Counted from the first letter of the stretch, positions 8,104 to 17,101 are shown. The stretch is 64,000 nucleotides of DNA from Candidatus Mediterraneibacter avicola (GCA_019115385.1 DXDR01000014.1:1-64000), one strand, 5' to 3'. A program made the numbers and translations. The notes: generated by a model not told the origin, from the letters alone.

Positions 8104-8784
8104 ATGGAAAAAGTAAAGATTCTTGTTGTGGATGACGAGAGCAGGATGCGCAAACTGGTGAAGGATTTTTTGAGCCGGGAAGGCTACACGGTTCTGGAGG
8201 CGGCAGACGGTGTGGAAGCGATGGATATCTTTTATGTAGATAAAGAGATCGCAATGGTCATACTGGATGTGATGATGCCGAAGATGGACGGCTGGCAGGT
8301 GTGCAGAGAGATCCGGGAATCTTCAAAAGTGCCCGTTATTATGTTGACGGCCCGGTCTGAGGAGCGGGATGAGCTTCAGGGATTTGAACTTGGGGTAGAC
8401 GAGTATATTTCCAAACCTTTCAGCCCGAAGATCCTGGTGGCCAGAGTGAATGCTATTTTGAGAAGGACGCTTGGAACAGATGGAGGAGATGTAATGTCTG
8501 CCGGAGGGATTGTGATCGACAAGGCTGCCCACATTGTAAAGATCGACGGGAAAGCGGTTGACCTCAGCTATAAAGAATTTGAACTGCTGACATATTTTGT
8601 GGAGAATCAGGGGATCGCTCTGTCCAGGGAAAAGATACTGAATAATGTGTGGAATTATGATTATTTTGGGGATGCCCGCACGATCGATACCCATGTTAAG
8701 AAACTGAGGAGCAAACTGGGAGACAAAGGCGAGTATATTAAGACGATCTGGGGCATGGGCTACAAATTTGAGGTGGAAGAATGA
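8104..8784 (+). CDS. OmpR/PhoB family response regulator
   Basis: A 226-residue two-domain regulator. The receiver domain (residues 1-120) has acidic Asp10/Asp11, phospho-acceptor Asp55 in ILDVMMP, Thr in MLTAR and Lys in SKPF. The C-terminal winged helix (about 130-225) carries RTIDTHVKKLRSKLG. The ATG at 8104 is preferred over the GTG at 8101 because GGAGAGG is better spaced. Its stop overlaps the kinase start (ATGA). The linked mntP gene has its own riboswitch, so it is not an obvious target. Confidence 0.93.
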   Translation: MEKVKILVVDDESRMRKLVKDFLSREGYTVLEAADGVEAMDIFYVDKEIAMVILDVMMPKMDGWQVCREIRESSKVPVIMLTARSEERDELQGFELGVDEYISKPFSPKILVARVNAILRRTLGTDGGDVMSAGGIVIDKAAHIVKIDGKAVDLSYKEFELLTYFVENQGIALSREKILNNVWNYDYFGDARTIDTHVKKLRSKLGDKGEYIKTIWGMGYKFEVEE

Positions 8785-10316
8785 AACATTCAATCCGAAG
8801 GCAGATAACGGTTATTTTTATCTGTGTGCTTGTCTTTATTCTGGGTTGTCTGTTTATTGTGAATATGGGGTTTCTGGAACGGTACTATTTTTCGTATAAG
8901 ACAAAAGACCTGCTTGACACTTACAATGACGTAGACAAGGCGCTTCAAAAAGATACCTTTCAGGATGAGGATGTACAGAATAAAATCCTCTACCAGGTAG
9001 AGAAGATGAATGTTGACCTGATCATTATAAACAGCAGAGGAAAGAGCGCGTTTTCTACCATCAGTGATCAGGATCCCCGTATGCTCCAGATGCTGTCTGA
9101 TTTTCAGAATATCGTAGAAAATGATTCGATCCCGGGGTATCTGATGAAGCGGACAGATGACTATATTCTTTACCGGACTTCTGACTGGCAGGGAGAGACA
9201 GAATATTTAAAGATGTACGGGTATTTTTCGGACAGTTCTTTCTTTATGATGCAGAGCCCTCTTGAAAGTATTCGCGAGAGTGCAGCCCTTGCCAATCGTT
9301 TCCTCATTTATCTGGGAGTGACCGGTATTATCTTCGGCGGTGCCCTTGTGTGGTTTTTCTCCAGAAAGATAACGAAGCCCATCATGGAACTGGCAGACCT
9401 GTCAAAAGAGATGGCAAATCTGAATTTTGACGCAAGATATACCCGGGGAGGGAGCGACGAGATCGGCGTTCTGGGAGAAAATTTCAACAAAATGTCCATG
9501 CAGCTTGAAAAGACGGTTTCTGAACTGAAACGGGCGAACAATGAACTGAAAAAAGACATTGAGCAGAAAGAAAAAATGGAAGATATGCGGAATGAGTTCC
9601 TGGGAAATGTGTCCCATGAATTAAAAACGCCTATTGCCCTGATCCAGGGATATGCAGAAGGCCTGAAAGAAGGGGTGAACGATGACGCCGAAAGCCGGGA
9701 GTTCTACTGTGACGTTATCATGGATGAAGCCGGGAAAATGAACCAGATGGTCAAAAATCTGCTGACGCTGAACCAGCTTGAGTTCGGTTCGGATGAAGTC
9801 GTTTTTGAGCGGTTTGATATAGCGGGACTTGTCCGGGGTGTGCTGGCAAGCTGTGAGATTCTTGTTCAGCAGGCAGGAGCAGAAGTGAGTTTTGTATCAG
9901 ACGAATCCGTTTTTGTGTGGGCGGATGAATTTAAGACAGAGCAGGTTGTGAGAAACTATCTGACCAATGCCATTCATCACGTGGGAAATGAGAAACGTAT
10001 CGAGGTCAAAATTCTGGAAAACGACGGGAAGGTCAGAGTGTCCGTGTTTAACAGCGGAAAGCCCATACCGGAAGACGATCTGCCAAAACTCTGGGATAAG
10101 TTTTATAAGGTGGATAAGGCACATACAAGAGAGTATGGCGGGAATGGGATCGGCCTTTCTATTGTCAAGGCCATTATGGAGTCATTCCATCAGAAGTATG
10201 GAGTGATGAATTTTGACAATGGGGTCGAATTTTGGTTCGAACTGGATGCCAAGAATATGGATGTCGATGAGAAAAAATCGGATGAGAATACAGAGCTTGC
10301 TGCATTACCGGAGTAA
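8781..10316 (+). CDS. Sensor histidine kinase (HAMP, class I)
   Basis: A 511-residue membrane kinase: TM1 near residues 10-30, an extracellular sensor domain (about 31-170) without a recognised ligand motif, TM2 near 172-193, HAMP to about 245, a linker coiled coil, HisKA with phospho-acceptor His279 in NVSHELKTP, and HATPase_c with the N-box NYLTNAIHH and G-box GNGIGLS. It partners the preceding regulator by a 4-base overlap. A hydrophilic tail of about 20 residues follows the ATPase domain. The signal is unknown. Confidence 0.92.
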   Translation: MKHSIRRQITVIFICVLVFILGCLFIVNMGFLERYYFSYKTKDLLDTYNDVDKALQKDTFQDEDVQNKILYQVEKMNVDLIIINSRGKSAFSTISDQDPRMLQMLSDFQNIVENDSIPGYLMKRTDDYILYRTSDWQGETEYLKMYGYFSDSSFFMMQSPLESIRESAALANRFLIYLGVTGIIFGGALVWFFSRKITKPIMELADLSKEMANLNFDARYTRGGSDEIGVLGENFNKMSMQLEKTVSELKRANNELKKDIEQKEKMEDMRNEFLGNVSHELKTPIALIQGYAEGLKEGVNDDAESREFYCDVIMDEAGKMNQMVKNLLTLNQLEFGSDEVVFERFDIAGLVRGVLASCEILVQQAGAEVSFVSDESVFVWADEFKTEQVVRNYLTNAIHHVGNEKRIEVKILENDGKVRVSVFNSGKPIPEDDLPKLWDKFYKVDKAHTREYGGNGIGLSIVKAIMESFHQKYGVMNFDNGVEFWFELDAKNMDVDEKKSDENTELAALPE

Positions 10317-10356
10317 AGCGGCAAAATTATGTCGAGGTAAAGTGATAAATTTTTGC

Positions 10357-10385
10357 TTTACATCACAAGAAAAATGCGATAAAAT
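10357..10385 (+). promoter_or_regulatory. Promoter of the AGCS symporter gene
   Basis: TTTACA (10357-10362), 17-base spacer, TAAAAT (10380-10385), starting 41 bases after the kinase stop. It indicates independent transcription of the symporter. Confidence 0.7.
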
Positions 10386-10411
10386 ATTTTTGTTAAGGGA
10401 AAATATAATGA

Positions 10412-10455
10412 GGCATACGGTATGCCAACTGGCAACAGTCGGTATTGCGTATGCC
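10412..10455 (+). promoter_or_regulatory. Leader with three GGCATAC/GTATGCC arms
   Basis: GGCATACG (10412-10419) can pair with the adjacent GTATGCC (10420-10426) or with the distal CGTATGCC (10448-10455). The two pairings exclude each other. The block lies in the 5' UTR, about 40 bases before the symporter start. No known riboswitch class is recognised. Confidence 0.5.
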
Positions 10456-10494
10456 TTATCTGTTATCAATGGGAGAAAACAGGAGGGACTTGAA

Positions 10495-11898
10495 ATGTAT
10501 AAGCAGATCTGTGACGCAGTCGAGTCTGTGCAGGGAGTCGTATGGGGCTGGGGAATGATCGTGCTCCTTTTGGGGACGCATCTTTTCCTCACGATCCGCA
10601 CGGGATTTATCCAGCGCAAGACTATAACGAAAGGGATTCCCCTTTCCGTGGCCAAGGAGGATGAAGCAGACGGCGAGGTCAGCCAGTTCGGCGCTCTTGC
10701 GACTGCTCTTGCATCTACCATTGGAACCGGAAATATTATTGGGGTAGGAACCGCCATTGTACTGGGAGGTCCAGGCGCTGTTCTGTGGTGCTGGCTGACC
10801 GGTGTGTTCGGCATTGCGACAAAGTATGCTGAGTCTCTGATCGCAGTAAAATACCGTGTCAAAACAGCTGACGGACGAATGCAGGGCGGCGCCATGTATG
10901 CCCTTGAGCGGGGCTTGAATATGAAGTGGCTGGGGATGATTTTTGCAGTGTTTGCAGGCTTTGCATCTTTTGGGATCGGATGCGCTACCCAGGTGAATGC
11001 CATTGCAGAGGTGTGCAACAACAACCTGGAGATTGAACCCTGGGTCGTGGGATTTGTAGTTGCGGTTCTGACAGCATTTGTTATTTTCGGCGGGATTAGG
11101 ACGATTGCAAGCGTATGCGAAAAGCTGGTTCCGTTTATGGCGCTCTTTTATGTGATTGGGTGTCTGATCATTCTGGGAATAAATCATGAGTTCGTACTGC
11201 CTGCGATCAAAACGATCTGCCAATATGCTTTTTCTAATGAACAAGCGGCGATAGGCGGTGTCATAGGCGGAGGCATCCGGTGTGCCATTCAGTACGGCGT
11301 TGCCAGGGGCCTGTTTTCCAATGAATCAGGGATGGGTTCGGCTCCTATCGCAGCTGCAGCCGCAAGGACGAAAAATCCCGTGCGTCAGGCACTGGTATCC
11401 TCTACAGGAACCTTTTGGGACACCGTGGTGGTATGCCTGATGACCGGTCTGGTCCTTGTGTCCACAATGCTGAAAGAGCCCGGAATAGTTGTTGATATGT
11501 CGTCTAACGGCGGAGAACTTACGACAAGGGCGTTTGCACAGATCCCATATTTTGGTCCGTTCATTCTGGTCGTAGGCATCATCACCTTTGCATATTCGAC
11601 CATTCTTGGATGGGCGTATTACGGTGAGCGGTGTGTTGAGTATTTTTCCGGGAAGAAAGGTCTTATTCCCTACCGGATCCTCTACGTTGCAGTTGCTCTG
11701 ATCGCTCCGGTCCTCGCGCTTGATCTTGTATGGGATATTGCAGATATTCTGAACGCGCTCATGGCGATACCAAACCTGATCGCGGTGCTTCTGCTCTCTC
11801 CGGTTATTGTAAAGGAAACGAAGAAATACATAAACAATCTGGATAAAGTAGACGATACACAGGTTCCTGTTGTTGAGACGGGAGTAGGGAAAAAATAG
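10495..11898 (+). CDS. Sodium:alanine symporter, AGCS family
   Basis: A 467-residue, roughly 11-helix transporter that imports alanine or glycine with Na+. Family motifs are the GxGN-type block FGALATALASTIGTGNIIGV near residues 63-82 and GLFSNESGMGSAPIAAA near 275-290. The ATG at 10495 follows AGGAGGG by 7 bases; the much longer upstream extension overlaps the promoter and leader and is rejected. It stands alone between the two-component genes and hisH. Confidence 0.93.
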   Translation: MYKQICDAVESVQGVVWGWGMIVLLLGTHLFLTIRTGFIQRKTITKGIPLSVAKEDEADGEVSQFGALATALASTIGTGNIIGVGTAIVLGGPGAVLWCWLTGVFGIATKYAESLIAVKYRVKTADGRMQGGAMYALERGLNMKWLGMIFAVFAGFASFGIGCATQVNAIAEVCNNNLEIEPWVVGFVVAVLTAFVIFGGIRTIASVCEKLVPFMALFYVIGCLIILGINHEFVLPAIKTICQYAFSNEQAAIGGVIGGGIRCAIQYGVARGLFSNESGMGSAPIAAAAARTKNPVRQALVSSTGTFWDTVVVCLMTGLVLVSTMLKEPGIVVDMSSNGGELTTRAFAQIPYFGPFILVVGIITFAYSTILGWAYYGERCVEYFSGKKGLIPYRILYVAVALIAPVLALDLVWDIADILNALMAIPNLIAVLLLSPVIVKETKKYINNLDKVDDTQVPVVETGVGKK

Positions 11899-11934
11899 CG
11901 GGCAGCGGCATGCCTGTTCGGAAAGGAGCAGAAA

Positions 11935-12540
11935 ATGATAGCAGTCATTGATTATGATGCAGGCAATATAAAAAGTGTGGAGAAAGCATTGCTTTTTCTG
12001 GGGCAGGAGGCGATAGTGACCGGGGACAGTAAAGAGATCCTGGCGGCGGATAAAGTCATCCTTCCCGGTGTGGGGGCGTTTGGCGACGCTATGGATACGA
12101 TCCGCAGCAGGGGCCTGGATCATGTGATCCGCCAGGTTGTAGAAAACGGAACGCCATTTCTGGGAATCTGTCTGGGTCTGCAACTTCTTTTTGAACGGAG
12201 TGACGAAGCTCCGGGAGTGGAAGGTCTGGGGATACTCGGAGGAGAGATCCTTCGCATCCCGGATCAGGAAGGAATGAAAATCCCGCATATGGGCTGGAAC
12301 TCTCTGCATCTTGAAAACAATGGAAGACTGTTTCGGGACATTGAAGAGAACGCGTATGTATATTTTGTACATTCATATTATTTAAAGGCAAAAGATGAGT
12401 CTATCGTAAAGGCGTCTGCTGAATACGGAATTCATATCCATGCTTCTGTAGAAAAAGGCAATGTATTTGCCTGTCAGTTCCATCCAGAGAAAAGCAGTGA
12501 TGTAGGGCTTCATATCCTGAAAAATTTTGTGGAACTGTAG
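11935..12540 (+). CDS. hisH: Imidazole glycerol phosphate synthase subunit HisH
   Basis: A 201-residue class I glutamine amidotransferase subunit that supplies ammonia to HisF in the fifth step of histidine biosynthesis. The nucleophile is Cys79 in [11 protein letters not shown]; the His-Glu pair lies in CQFHPEKSS near the C-terminus. The ATG follows GAAAGGAGCAG. Full length. Only hisH and hisF of the pathway are in the window, so the remaining his genes must be elsewhere. Confidence 0.97.
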   Translation: MIAVIDYDAGNIKSVEKALLFLGQEAIVTGDSKEILAADKVILPGVGAFGDAMDTIRSRGLDHVIRQVVENGTPFLGICLGLQLLFERSDEAPGVEGLGILGGEILRIPDQEGMKIPHMGWNSLHLENNGRLFRDIEENAYVYFVHSYYLKAKDESIVKASAEYGIHIHASVEKGNVFACQFHPEKSSDVGLHILKNFVEL

Positions 12541-12581
12541 GTGCCGGTATATAATCCGGCTGTGAAAGGAGACAGGCAGTT

Positions 12582-13343
12582 ATGTTTACAAAAAGAATTA
12601 TTCCCTGCTTGGATGTAAATGCAGGCCGGGTTGTAAAAGGAGTAAATTTTGTGGATTTGAAGGATGCCGGCGACCCGGTGGAGATCGCGAAGGCATATGA
12701 CAGGGCGGGGGCGGATGAACTTGTCTTTCTGGACATTACAGCGTCGTCGGATGCCCGAAAGACGGTGACCGACATGGTCAGGAAAGTGGCCGAGTGCGTT
12801 TTTATTCCATTTACTGTGGGCGGAGGGATCCGCACAGTGGACGATTTCCGGGCAATACTGAGAGAGGGCGCTGATAAAGTATCGATCAACTCATCCGCCA
12901 TCAATAATCCCCGGCTGATAAGCGACGCGGCAGACAAATTCGGCAGCCAGTGCGTGGTCGTGGCCATAGATGCAAAACGCAGGGCCGACGGTTCAGGCTG
13001 GAACATCTATAAAAACGGCGGCCGGATAGATGTGGGGATTGATGCGGTAGAGTGGGCCAGAAAAGTGGAGGCGCTGGGGGCAGGGGAAATCCTGCTGACA
13101 AGTATGGATGGCGACGGCACAAAAGCGGGATATGATCTGGAACTGACCTGCGCTATAGCTGAAAGCATATCCATTCCGGTTATCGCATCCGGCGGTGCAG
13201 GAAGACTGGAACACTTTAAAGAAGCGCTCACTGTCGGCAGGGCAGATGCAGCACTTGCGGCGTCACTGTTTCACTACAAAGAACTGGAGATCAGAGAAGT
13301 CAAAGAGTACCTTCTTCAGGAAGGCGTACCGGTTCGGCTATAA
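12582..13343 (+). CDS. hisF: Imidazole glycerol phosphate synthase cyclase subunit HisF
   Basis: A 253-residue beta-alpha barrel that converts PRFAR plus ammonia to imidazole glycerol phosphate and AICAR. It has the N-terminal [16 protein letters not shown] with catalytic Asp11, phosphate loops TVGGGIR and ASGGAG, and the C-terminal catalytic Asp in TSMDGDGTK. It is separated from hisH by 41 bases with its own AAAGGAG site; the two proteins form a heterodimer. Confidence 0.97.
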   Translation: MFTKRIIPCLDVNAGRVVKGVNFVDLKDAGDPVEIAKAYDRAGADELVFLDITASSDARKTVTDMVRKVAECVFIPFTVGGGIRTVDDFRAILREGADKVSINSSAINNPRLISDAADKFGSQCVVVAIDAKRRADGSGWNIYKNGGRIDVGIDAVEWARKVEALGAGEILLTSMDGDGTKAGYDLELTCAIAESISIPVIASGGAGRLEHFKEALTVGRADAALAASLFHYKELEIREVKEYLLQEGVPVRL

Positions 13344-13380
13344 ATTGACTATAAAAATAGTTGCATTTCAGAAGAATATT

Positions 13381-13429
13381 CAGACGATTTGTTCAAAAGG
13401 GGTCAGACCCCTTTTGAACAAATCGTCTG
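13381..13429. repeat. Palindromic repeat, GGGGTCAGACCCC family (copy 1)
   Basis: A perfect palindrome with 23-bp arms (13381-13403 and 13407-13429) around a 3-base CAG centre, in the 108-bp gap between hisF and ung. Its core matches four other intergenic copies in this window. There is no T-run, so it is not a plain terminator. Confidence 0.85.
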
Positions 13430-13451
13430 ATAATTGTAAAGGAGTACATAT

Positions 13452-14120
13452 ATGTCAGGATTAAACGGCGATTGGTATGAAGCGCTGAAGGGAGAGTTTT
13501 CAAAACCGTATTACAGGAAATTGTTTGAGACTGTAAGGAGGGAATACAGTACCCATTTGATCTTTCCGCCTGCGGATGATATTTTTAATGCGTTTCACCT
13601 CACTCCTCTTAAGGAGGTGAAGGTGGTGATCCTGGGACAGGATCCGTACCATAATCACAGGCAGGCCCACGGGCTGTGTTTTTCTGTGCAGAAGGGGGTG
13701 GATATCCCGCCGTCTCTTGTGAATATCTATCAGGAACTGCATGATGATCTGGGATGTGCGATTCCAGATCACGGCTGTCTGACTAAATGGGCGGAGCAGG
13801 GGGTGCTTCTTCTCAATACAGTGCTGACTGTCAGAGCGCATCAGGCGAATTCCCACAGGGGAATCGGATGGGAAGAGTTCACTGATGCGGCGATCATGGC
13901 TCTGAACAGTCAGGAACGGCCAATCGTCTTTATCCTCTGGGGCAGTCCGGCGCAGAGAAAAAAGGCGATGCTGAACAATCCGGACCATCTGATACTTACC
14001 GCGCCGCATCCCAGCCCGCTTTCTGCGCATAGAGGATTTTTCGGGAGCAGGCCCTTCAGCAAAACAAATGAATTTTTGCTGAGCCACGGAGTGGAGCCGG
14101 TCGACTGGCAGATTGAGTGA
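13452..14120 (+). CDS. ung: Uracil-DNA glycosylase, family 1
   Basis: A 222-residue enzyme that removes uracil from DNA to begin base-excision repair. It carries the water-activating motif GQDPYH (Asp64), the uracil-recognition stretch LLLNTVLTVR, and the DNA-intercalation loop HPSPLSAHRGF. Full length for the family. It has its own AAAGGAG site and lies between a palindromic repeat and a tRNA gene. Confidence 0.97.
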   Translation: MSGLNGDWYEALKGEFSKPYYRKLFETVRREYSTHLIFPPADDIFNAFHLTPLKEVKVVILGQDPYHNHRQAHGLCFSVQKGVDIPPSLVNIYQELHDDLGCAIPDHGCLTKWAEQGVLLLNTVLTVRAHQANSHRGIGWEEFTDAAIMALNSQERPIVFILWGSPAQRKKAMLNNPDHLILTAPHPSPLSAHRGFFGSRPFSKTNEFLLSHGVEPVDWQIE

Positions 14121-14127
14121 AAAGTTC

Positions 14128-14156
14128 TTGCATTTTTGCCGGATCAGCGTTATAAT
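14128..14156 (+). promoter_or_regulatory. Promoter of tRNA-Gly(CCC)
   Basis: TTGCAT (14128-14133), 17-base spacer, TATAAT (14151-14156), placing the start about 10 bases before the mature tRNA. Confidence 0.8.
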
Positions 14157-14172
14157 TCATAGCGTGACAGAT

Positions 14173-14243
14173 GCAGATGTAGTTCATCGGTAGAACACCA
14201 GCTTCCCAAGCTGGGAAGGCGGGTTCGATTCCCGTCATCTGCT
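14173..14243 (+). tRNA. tRNA-Gly, anticodon CCC
   Basis: The cloverleaf closes fully: acceptor GCAGATG/CATCTGC, D stem GTTC/GAAC, anticodon stem CCAGC/GCTGG with loop TTCCCAA (anticodon CCC at 14205-14207), and T arm with TTCGATT. The discriminator is T. CCA is not encoded. Confidence 0.95.
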
Positions 14244-14245
14244 TG

Positions 14246-14290
14246 AAAAAAGCCGAGAGTAATGCAGGTCAGCATTCCCGGCTTTTTTTG
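14246..14290 (+). terminator. Terminator of the tRNA-Gly gene
   Basis: An interrupted stem (AAAAAAGCCG..AATGC with GCATT..CGGCTTTTTTT) beginning three bases after the tRNA and ending in a run of seven T. Confidence 0.85.
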
Positions 14291-14323
14291 ATACTGGAAT
14301 TGAACTTGCGCGGAGGGAGAAAT

Positions 14324-14590
14324 ATGTTCCGTTTATGGGGAAAAGAATTTAAAGACAACCGGATGCTCCGGGATATTGTTATCTGTGATGAGACAGAAGA
14401 TACCAGAACGCACAAGATATTTCATGCGCTGGATGAGATATGCTATGCGTTTGACCTGAGCAAGCCGATCTGGCTCGACTCCACGATCGAAGAATTTAAG
14501 CGTCATGCAAAGACCCGGTTTTATCAGGATAATTTTGTGGATTCTATTGACTTTGATTATCTGGAGATTCAGATCATAGAGGAAGGATGA
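14324..14590 (+). CDS. Small conserved-type hypothetical protein
   Basis: An 88-residue acidic cytoplasmic protein with no family I can name and no membrane segment. Its central part (LDEICYAFDLSKPIWLD) and regular charged pattern look like a folded domain. The ATG at 14324 has GGAGGGA 6 bases upstream; longer frames run back into the tRNA. It is followed after 16 bases by the EIIC-like gene and is probably in its operon. Confidence 0.75.
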   Translation: MFRLWGKEFKDNRMLRDIVICDETEDTRTHKIFHALDEICYAFDLSKPIWLDSTIEEFKRHAKTRFYQDNFVDSIDFDYLEIQIIEEG

Positions 14591-14606
14591 GGGGAGAGCG
14601 GCAAAG

Positions 14607-15662
14607 ATGAAAAGTATACTGGATCGATTTTTTATTGACGGACTGAGCGGAATGGCTCACGGATTATTTGCAACTCTGATCATAGGCACGATCATCCAGC
14701 AGATTGGGAACTTTGTGCCTGGCGGAACCGGAGATATGATCTATCTGCTGGGAAAGGTTGCGGCAGGGCTGACTGGAGCAGGCATCGGAGCCGGAGTGGC
14801 CCGAAAGCTGGACGCAGGGCATCTGGTGGTTGTATCGGCTGCCGTTGTCGGGATGATCGGAGCATTTGCCTCACGGATCCTGGCGGGAGAAGTTCTTGTG
14901 GATGACAGCCTTGTACTCACAGGGCCGGGGGAACCGCTGGGCGCGTTTCTGGCGGCCTACATAGCCGTTGAGATCGGGATCCTTATTTCCGGAAAAACAA
15001 AACTTGATATAATACTGACTCCGCTTGTGTGCATTGGGGTCGGTTCGGCGGTGGGACTTTTTGCAGGACCGCCTATTTCCAGGTTTATGGCATGGCTGGG
15101 CTCTCTGATCAACTGGGGAACAGAACAGCAGCCTCTGGTCATGGGAATCGTTGTCTCTGTTCTTATGGGAATGATCCTGACGCTTCCGATCAGCTCGGCG
15201 GCCCTGGGCGTGATCCTCAATTTGTCCGGGCTTGCAGCCGGAGCCGCCACAGTGGGCTGCTGCTGTAATATGATCGGATTTGCCGTGGCAAGTTTTCGGG
15301 AGAACAAGATCAGCGGCTTTCTGGCCCAGGGAATCGGGACGTCCATGCTGCAGGTGCCAAACATTGTGCGTCATCCGCTGATCTGGATCCCGCCGATTTT
15401 ATCCAGCGCCATTCTGGGACCGGTGGGAACTATGCTTTTCCAGATGACGAATAATGCAACGGGTTCCGGTATGGGGACGGCGGGGCTGGTAGGCCCCCTT
15501 ATGACCTGGCAGGTAATGACGCAGACAGAGCCGGGAACGATCGTACTGTTTAAGATCATATTGATCCAGTTTGTCCTTCCGGCCGTTTTGACATTGCTTA
15601 TCTCAGAGTTTATGAGAAAGAAAAAATGGATCCGCTACGGTGATATGAAACTGGAACTTTGA
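14607..15662 (+). CDS. PTS-like membrane protein (PTS_EIIC_2 family)
   Basis: A 351-residue, highly hydrophobic protein with about ten helices, Gly/Ala-rich, resembling the PTS_EIIC_2 domain family (putative EIIC transporters without fused EIIA or EIIB). No EIIA, EIIB or sugar enzyme is nearby, so a conventional PTS role is unproven. GAGGGGAG precedes the ATG. Alternative view: a permease of unknown substrate that shares the EIIC fold. Confidence 0.75.
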   Translation: MKSILDRFFIDGLSGMAHGLFATLIIGTIIQQIGNFVPGGTGDMIYLLGKVAAGLTGAGIGAGVARKLDAGHLVVVSAAVVGMIGAFASRILAGEVLVDDSLVLTGPGEPLGAFLAAYIAVEIGILISGKTKLDIILTPLVCIGVGSAVGLFAGPPISRFMAWLGSLINWGTEQQPLVMGIVVSVLMGMILTLPISSAALGVILNLSGLAAGAATVGCCCNMIGFAVASFRENKISGFLAQGIGTSMLQVPNIVRHPLIWIPPILSSAILGPVGTMLFQMTNNATGSGMGTAGLVGPLMTWQVMTQTEPGTIVLFKIILIQFVLPAVLTLLISEFMRKKKWIRYGDMKLEL

Positions 15663-15705
15663 CCAGTTTTAAAAATTAAAAACCTCTAAAAAAAGAGTGA
15701 ACTCT

Positions 15706-15734
15706 GTGACAGAGAATACAAAATATGGTATACT
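15706..15734 (+). promoter_or_regulatory. Promoter of relQ
   Basis: GTGACA (15706-15711), 17-base spacer, TATACT (15729-15734), with transcription expected to start near 15741. This rules out the ATG at 15735 as the relQ start. Confidence 0.8.
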
Positions 15735-15770
15735 ATGCAGGAACAGAACAACCAATGGGGGATGTCAGCG

Positions 15771-16517
15771 ATGAAAAGTGAGCAGCAGGTTGAGGCAGCA
15801 TTGAAGAGCTACGAAGATGTTGACAGCTGGAAGACTGTGATTTTTCTTTACAATGCAGCCTTGAAGGAAGTGGGCACAAAGCTTGAGATTCTCAACGACG
15901 AGTTTCAGCATGTGCACAAGTACAATCCCATCGAACACATTAAGACCAGGATTAAGACGCCGGAGAGCATTGTTAAAAAACTGAAACGCTACGGCTACGA
16001 AACATCGATTGAAAATATGGTCAGATATGTGAACGATATTGCCGGGGTAAGGCTTATCTGTTCTTTCACATCCGACATTTACCGGCTGGCTGAGATGATA
16101 GGAAATCAAAGCGACCTGAAAGTACTCTCGATCAAGGATTATATCAGAAATCCGAAGGAGAGCGGCTACAAAAGTTATCACATGCTCGTATCCGTACCGA
16201 TTTTTTTGTCGGACAGCGTGGTAGATACGAAGGTTGAAATTCAGATCCGCACGATCGCGATGGATTTCTGGGCGAGTCTGGAGCATAAGATATATTACAA
16301 ATTTGAAGGAAATGCTCCGGACTATATCAGCCGTGATCTGAAGGAATGTGCAAAGATGGTATCCGAGCTTGATGAAAAGATGCTGTCTCTGAATGAAGCG
16401 ATCCAGGAGTGCATCGAGCATCAGGCCAACAGAGATAACATGAACGACGTTTTGCACAATGTGATCGGCCCCGGGCCGGAACAGAAAGCCCTAGATTTTA
16501 TGGAAAAGGAAAACTGA
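15771..16517 (+). CDS. relQ: Small alarmone synthetase RelQ (YjbM-like)
   Basis: A 248-residue (p)ppGpp synthetase with only the RelA/SpoT synthetase domain. Typical stretches are IKTRIKTPESIVKKLKR, NDIAGVRLICSF, SGYKSYHMLVSVP, VEIQIRTIAMDFWASLEHKI, and a helical C-terminal tail as in the tetrameric RelQ group. Start choice: the ATG at 15735 overlaps the promoter and the ATG at 15762 directly abuts the GGGGG site, so 15771 (9-base spacing) is best. No hydrolase domain is present. Confidence 0.92.
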   Translation: MKSEQQVEAALKSYEDVDSWKTVIFLYNAALKEVGTKLEILNDEFQHVHKYNPIEHIKTRIKTPESIVKKLKRYGYETSIENMVRYVNDIAGVRLICSFTSDIYRLAEMIGNQSDLKVLSIKDYIRNPKESGYKSYHMLVSVPIFLSDSVVDTKVEIQIRTIAMDFWASLEHKIYYKFEGNAPDYISRDLKECAKMVSELDEKMLSLNEAIQECIEHQANRDNMNDVLHNVIGPGPEQKALDFMEKEN

Positions 16518-16527
16518 ATAGGAAGAG

Positions 16528-16565
16528 GGACCGGACTCCGATGATCAGGAAGTTCAGTCCTTTTT
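16528..16565 (+). terminator. Terminator of relQ
   Basis: GGACCGGAC pairs imperfectly with GTTCAGTCC (16552-16560) and is followed by TTTTT. A second hairpin (16602-16636, about 13 bp) overlaps the -35 and spacer of the next promoter. Confidence 0.65.
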
Positions 16566-16617
16566 CTATATTTGTAACGGTTCAGACCGCTATTAAGATT
16601 TAAAGAGGCGAAAGATA

Positions 16618-16646
16618 TTGATGCTTTTGCCTCTTTTCGGTATACT
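16618..16646 (+). promoter_or_regulatory. Promoter of the arsR-metal ATPase operon
   Basis: TTGATG (16618-16623), 17-base spacer, TATACT (16641-16646), about 26 bases before the ArsR ATG. An AAAGAGGC..GCCTCTTT hairpin covers the -35 and spacer and could be an upstream terminator or a regulatory site. No classic ArsR 12-2-12 operator is seen. Confidence 0.75.
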
Positions 16647-16671
16647 AAGTATTTGAAGGGAGAAATGATCC

Positions 16672-17031
16672 ATGGAAAGAACAGAAGCAGAGAGCTGTGA
16701 CGTTATTCATGTCCATAAGGATGCAGCAGAAAAAGTGCGGAACTGTCTCCCCGCTGAAGAGGAGCTGCTGGAATTGTCCGGGTTTTTCAAAGTATTCGGG
16801 GATGCTACAAGGATTAAGATACTCTGCATCCTGCTCCAGTCGGAAATGTGTGTGTGCGATCTGGCGCAGACGCTGAATATGACTCAGTCAGCAATTTCCC
16901 ACCAGCTCAGGATGCTGAAGCAGATGAAGCTGGTGAAAAGCCGCCGGGAGGGGAAAACGGTTTTTTATTCCCTTGCAGACGGCCATATAAAAACAATCGT
17001 CAACCAGGGAATGGAGCACATCAGAGAGTAA
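16672..17031 (+). CDS. ArsR/SmtB family metal-responsive repressor
   Basis: A 119-residue winged-helix repressor. The recognition helix MTQSAISHQLRMLK is typical, and the CVCDL motif (ELCVCDL type) offers metal-binding cysteines at the alpha-3 position used by CadC/ArsR proteins; HVHKD near the N-terminus and the C-terminal H..H residues may contribute. It precedes a P1B-ATPase, so a Zn/Cd/Pb-type signal that derepresses efflux is the likely role. An out-of-frame ATG at 16665 is ignored. Confidence 0.92.
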   Translation: MERTEAESCDVIHVHKDAAEKVRNCLPAEEELLELSGFFKVFGDATRIKILCILLQSEMCVCDLAQTLNMTQSAISHQLRMLKQMKLVKSRREGKTVFYSLADGHIKTIVNQGMEHIRE

Positions 17032-17101
17032 AAACAGCGCGCTGAAAGCTGCGGTAAAGTTCATGGGAAAAACTACAGGATAAGTCAGAGGGGTGAGGGA
17101 C

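Noticed and set aside
10213-10494. N-terminal extension of the AGCS symporter by 94 residues
   Set aside because: It would overlap the kinase gene, a promoter and the leader repeats; ATG 10495 has a proper AGGAGGG site.
13381-13429. The palindrome between hisF and ung as a simple terminator
   Set aside because: The 3-base loop and absence of a T-run do not fit, and the core recurs at four unrelated intergenic sites.
15735-15770. ATG 15735 as the relQ start
   Set aside because: It directly follows the -10 element TATACT and would be upstream of, or at, the transcription start.
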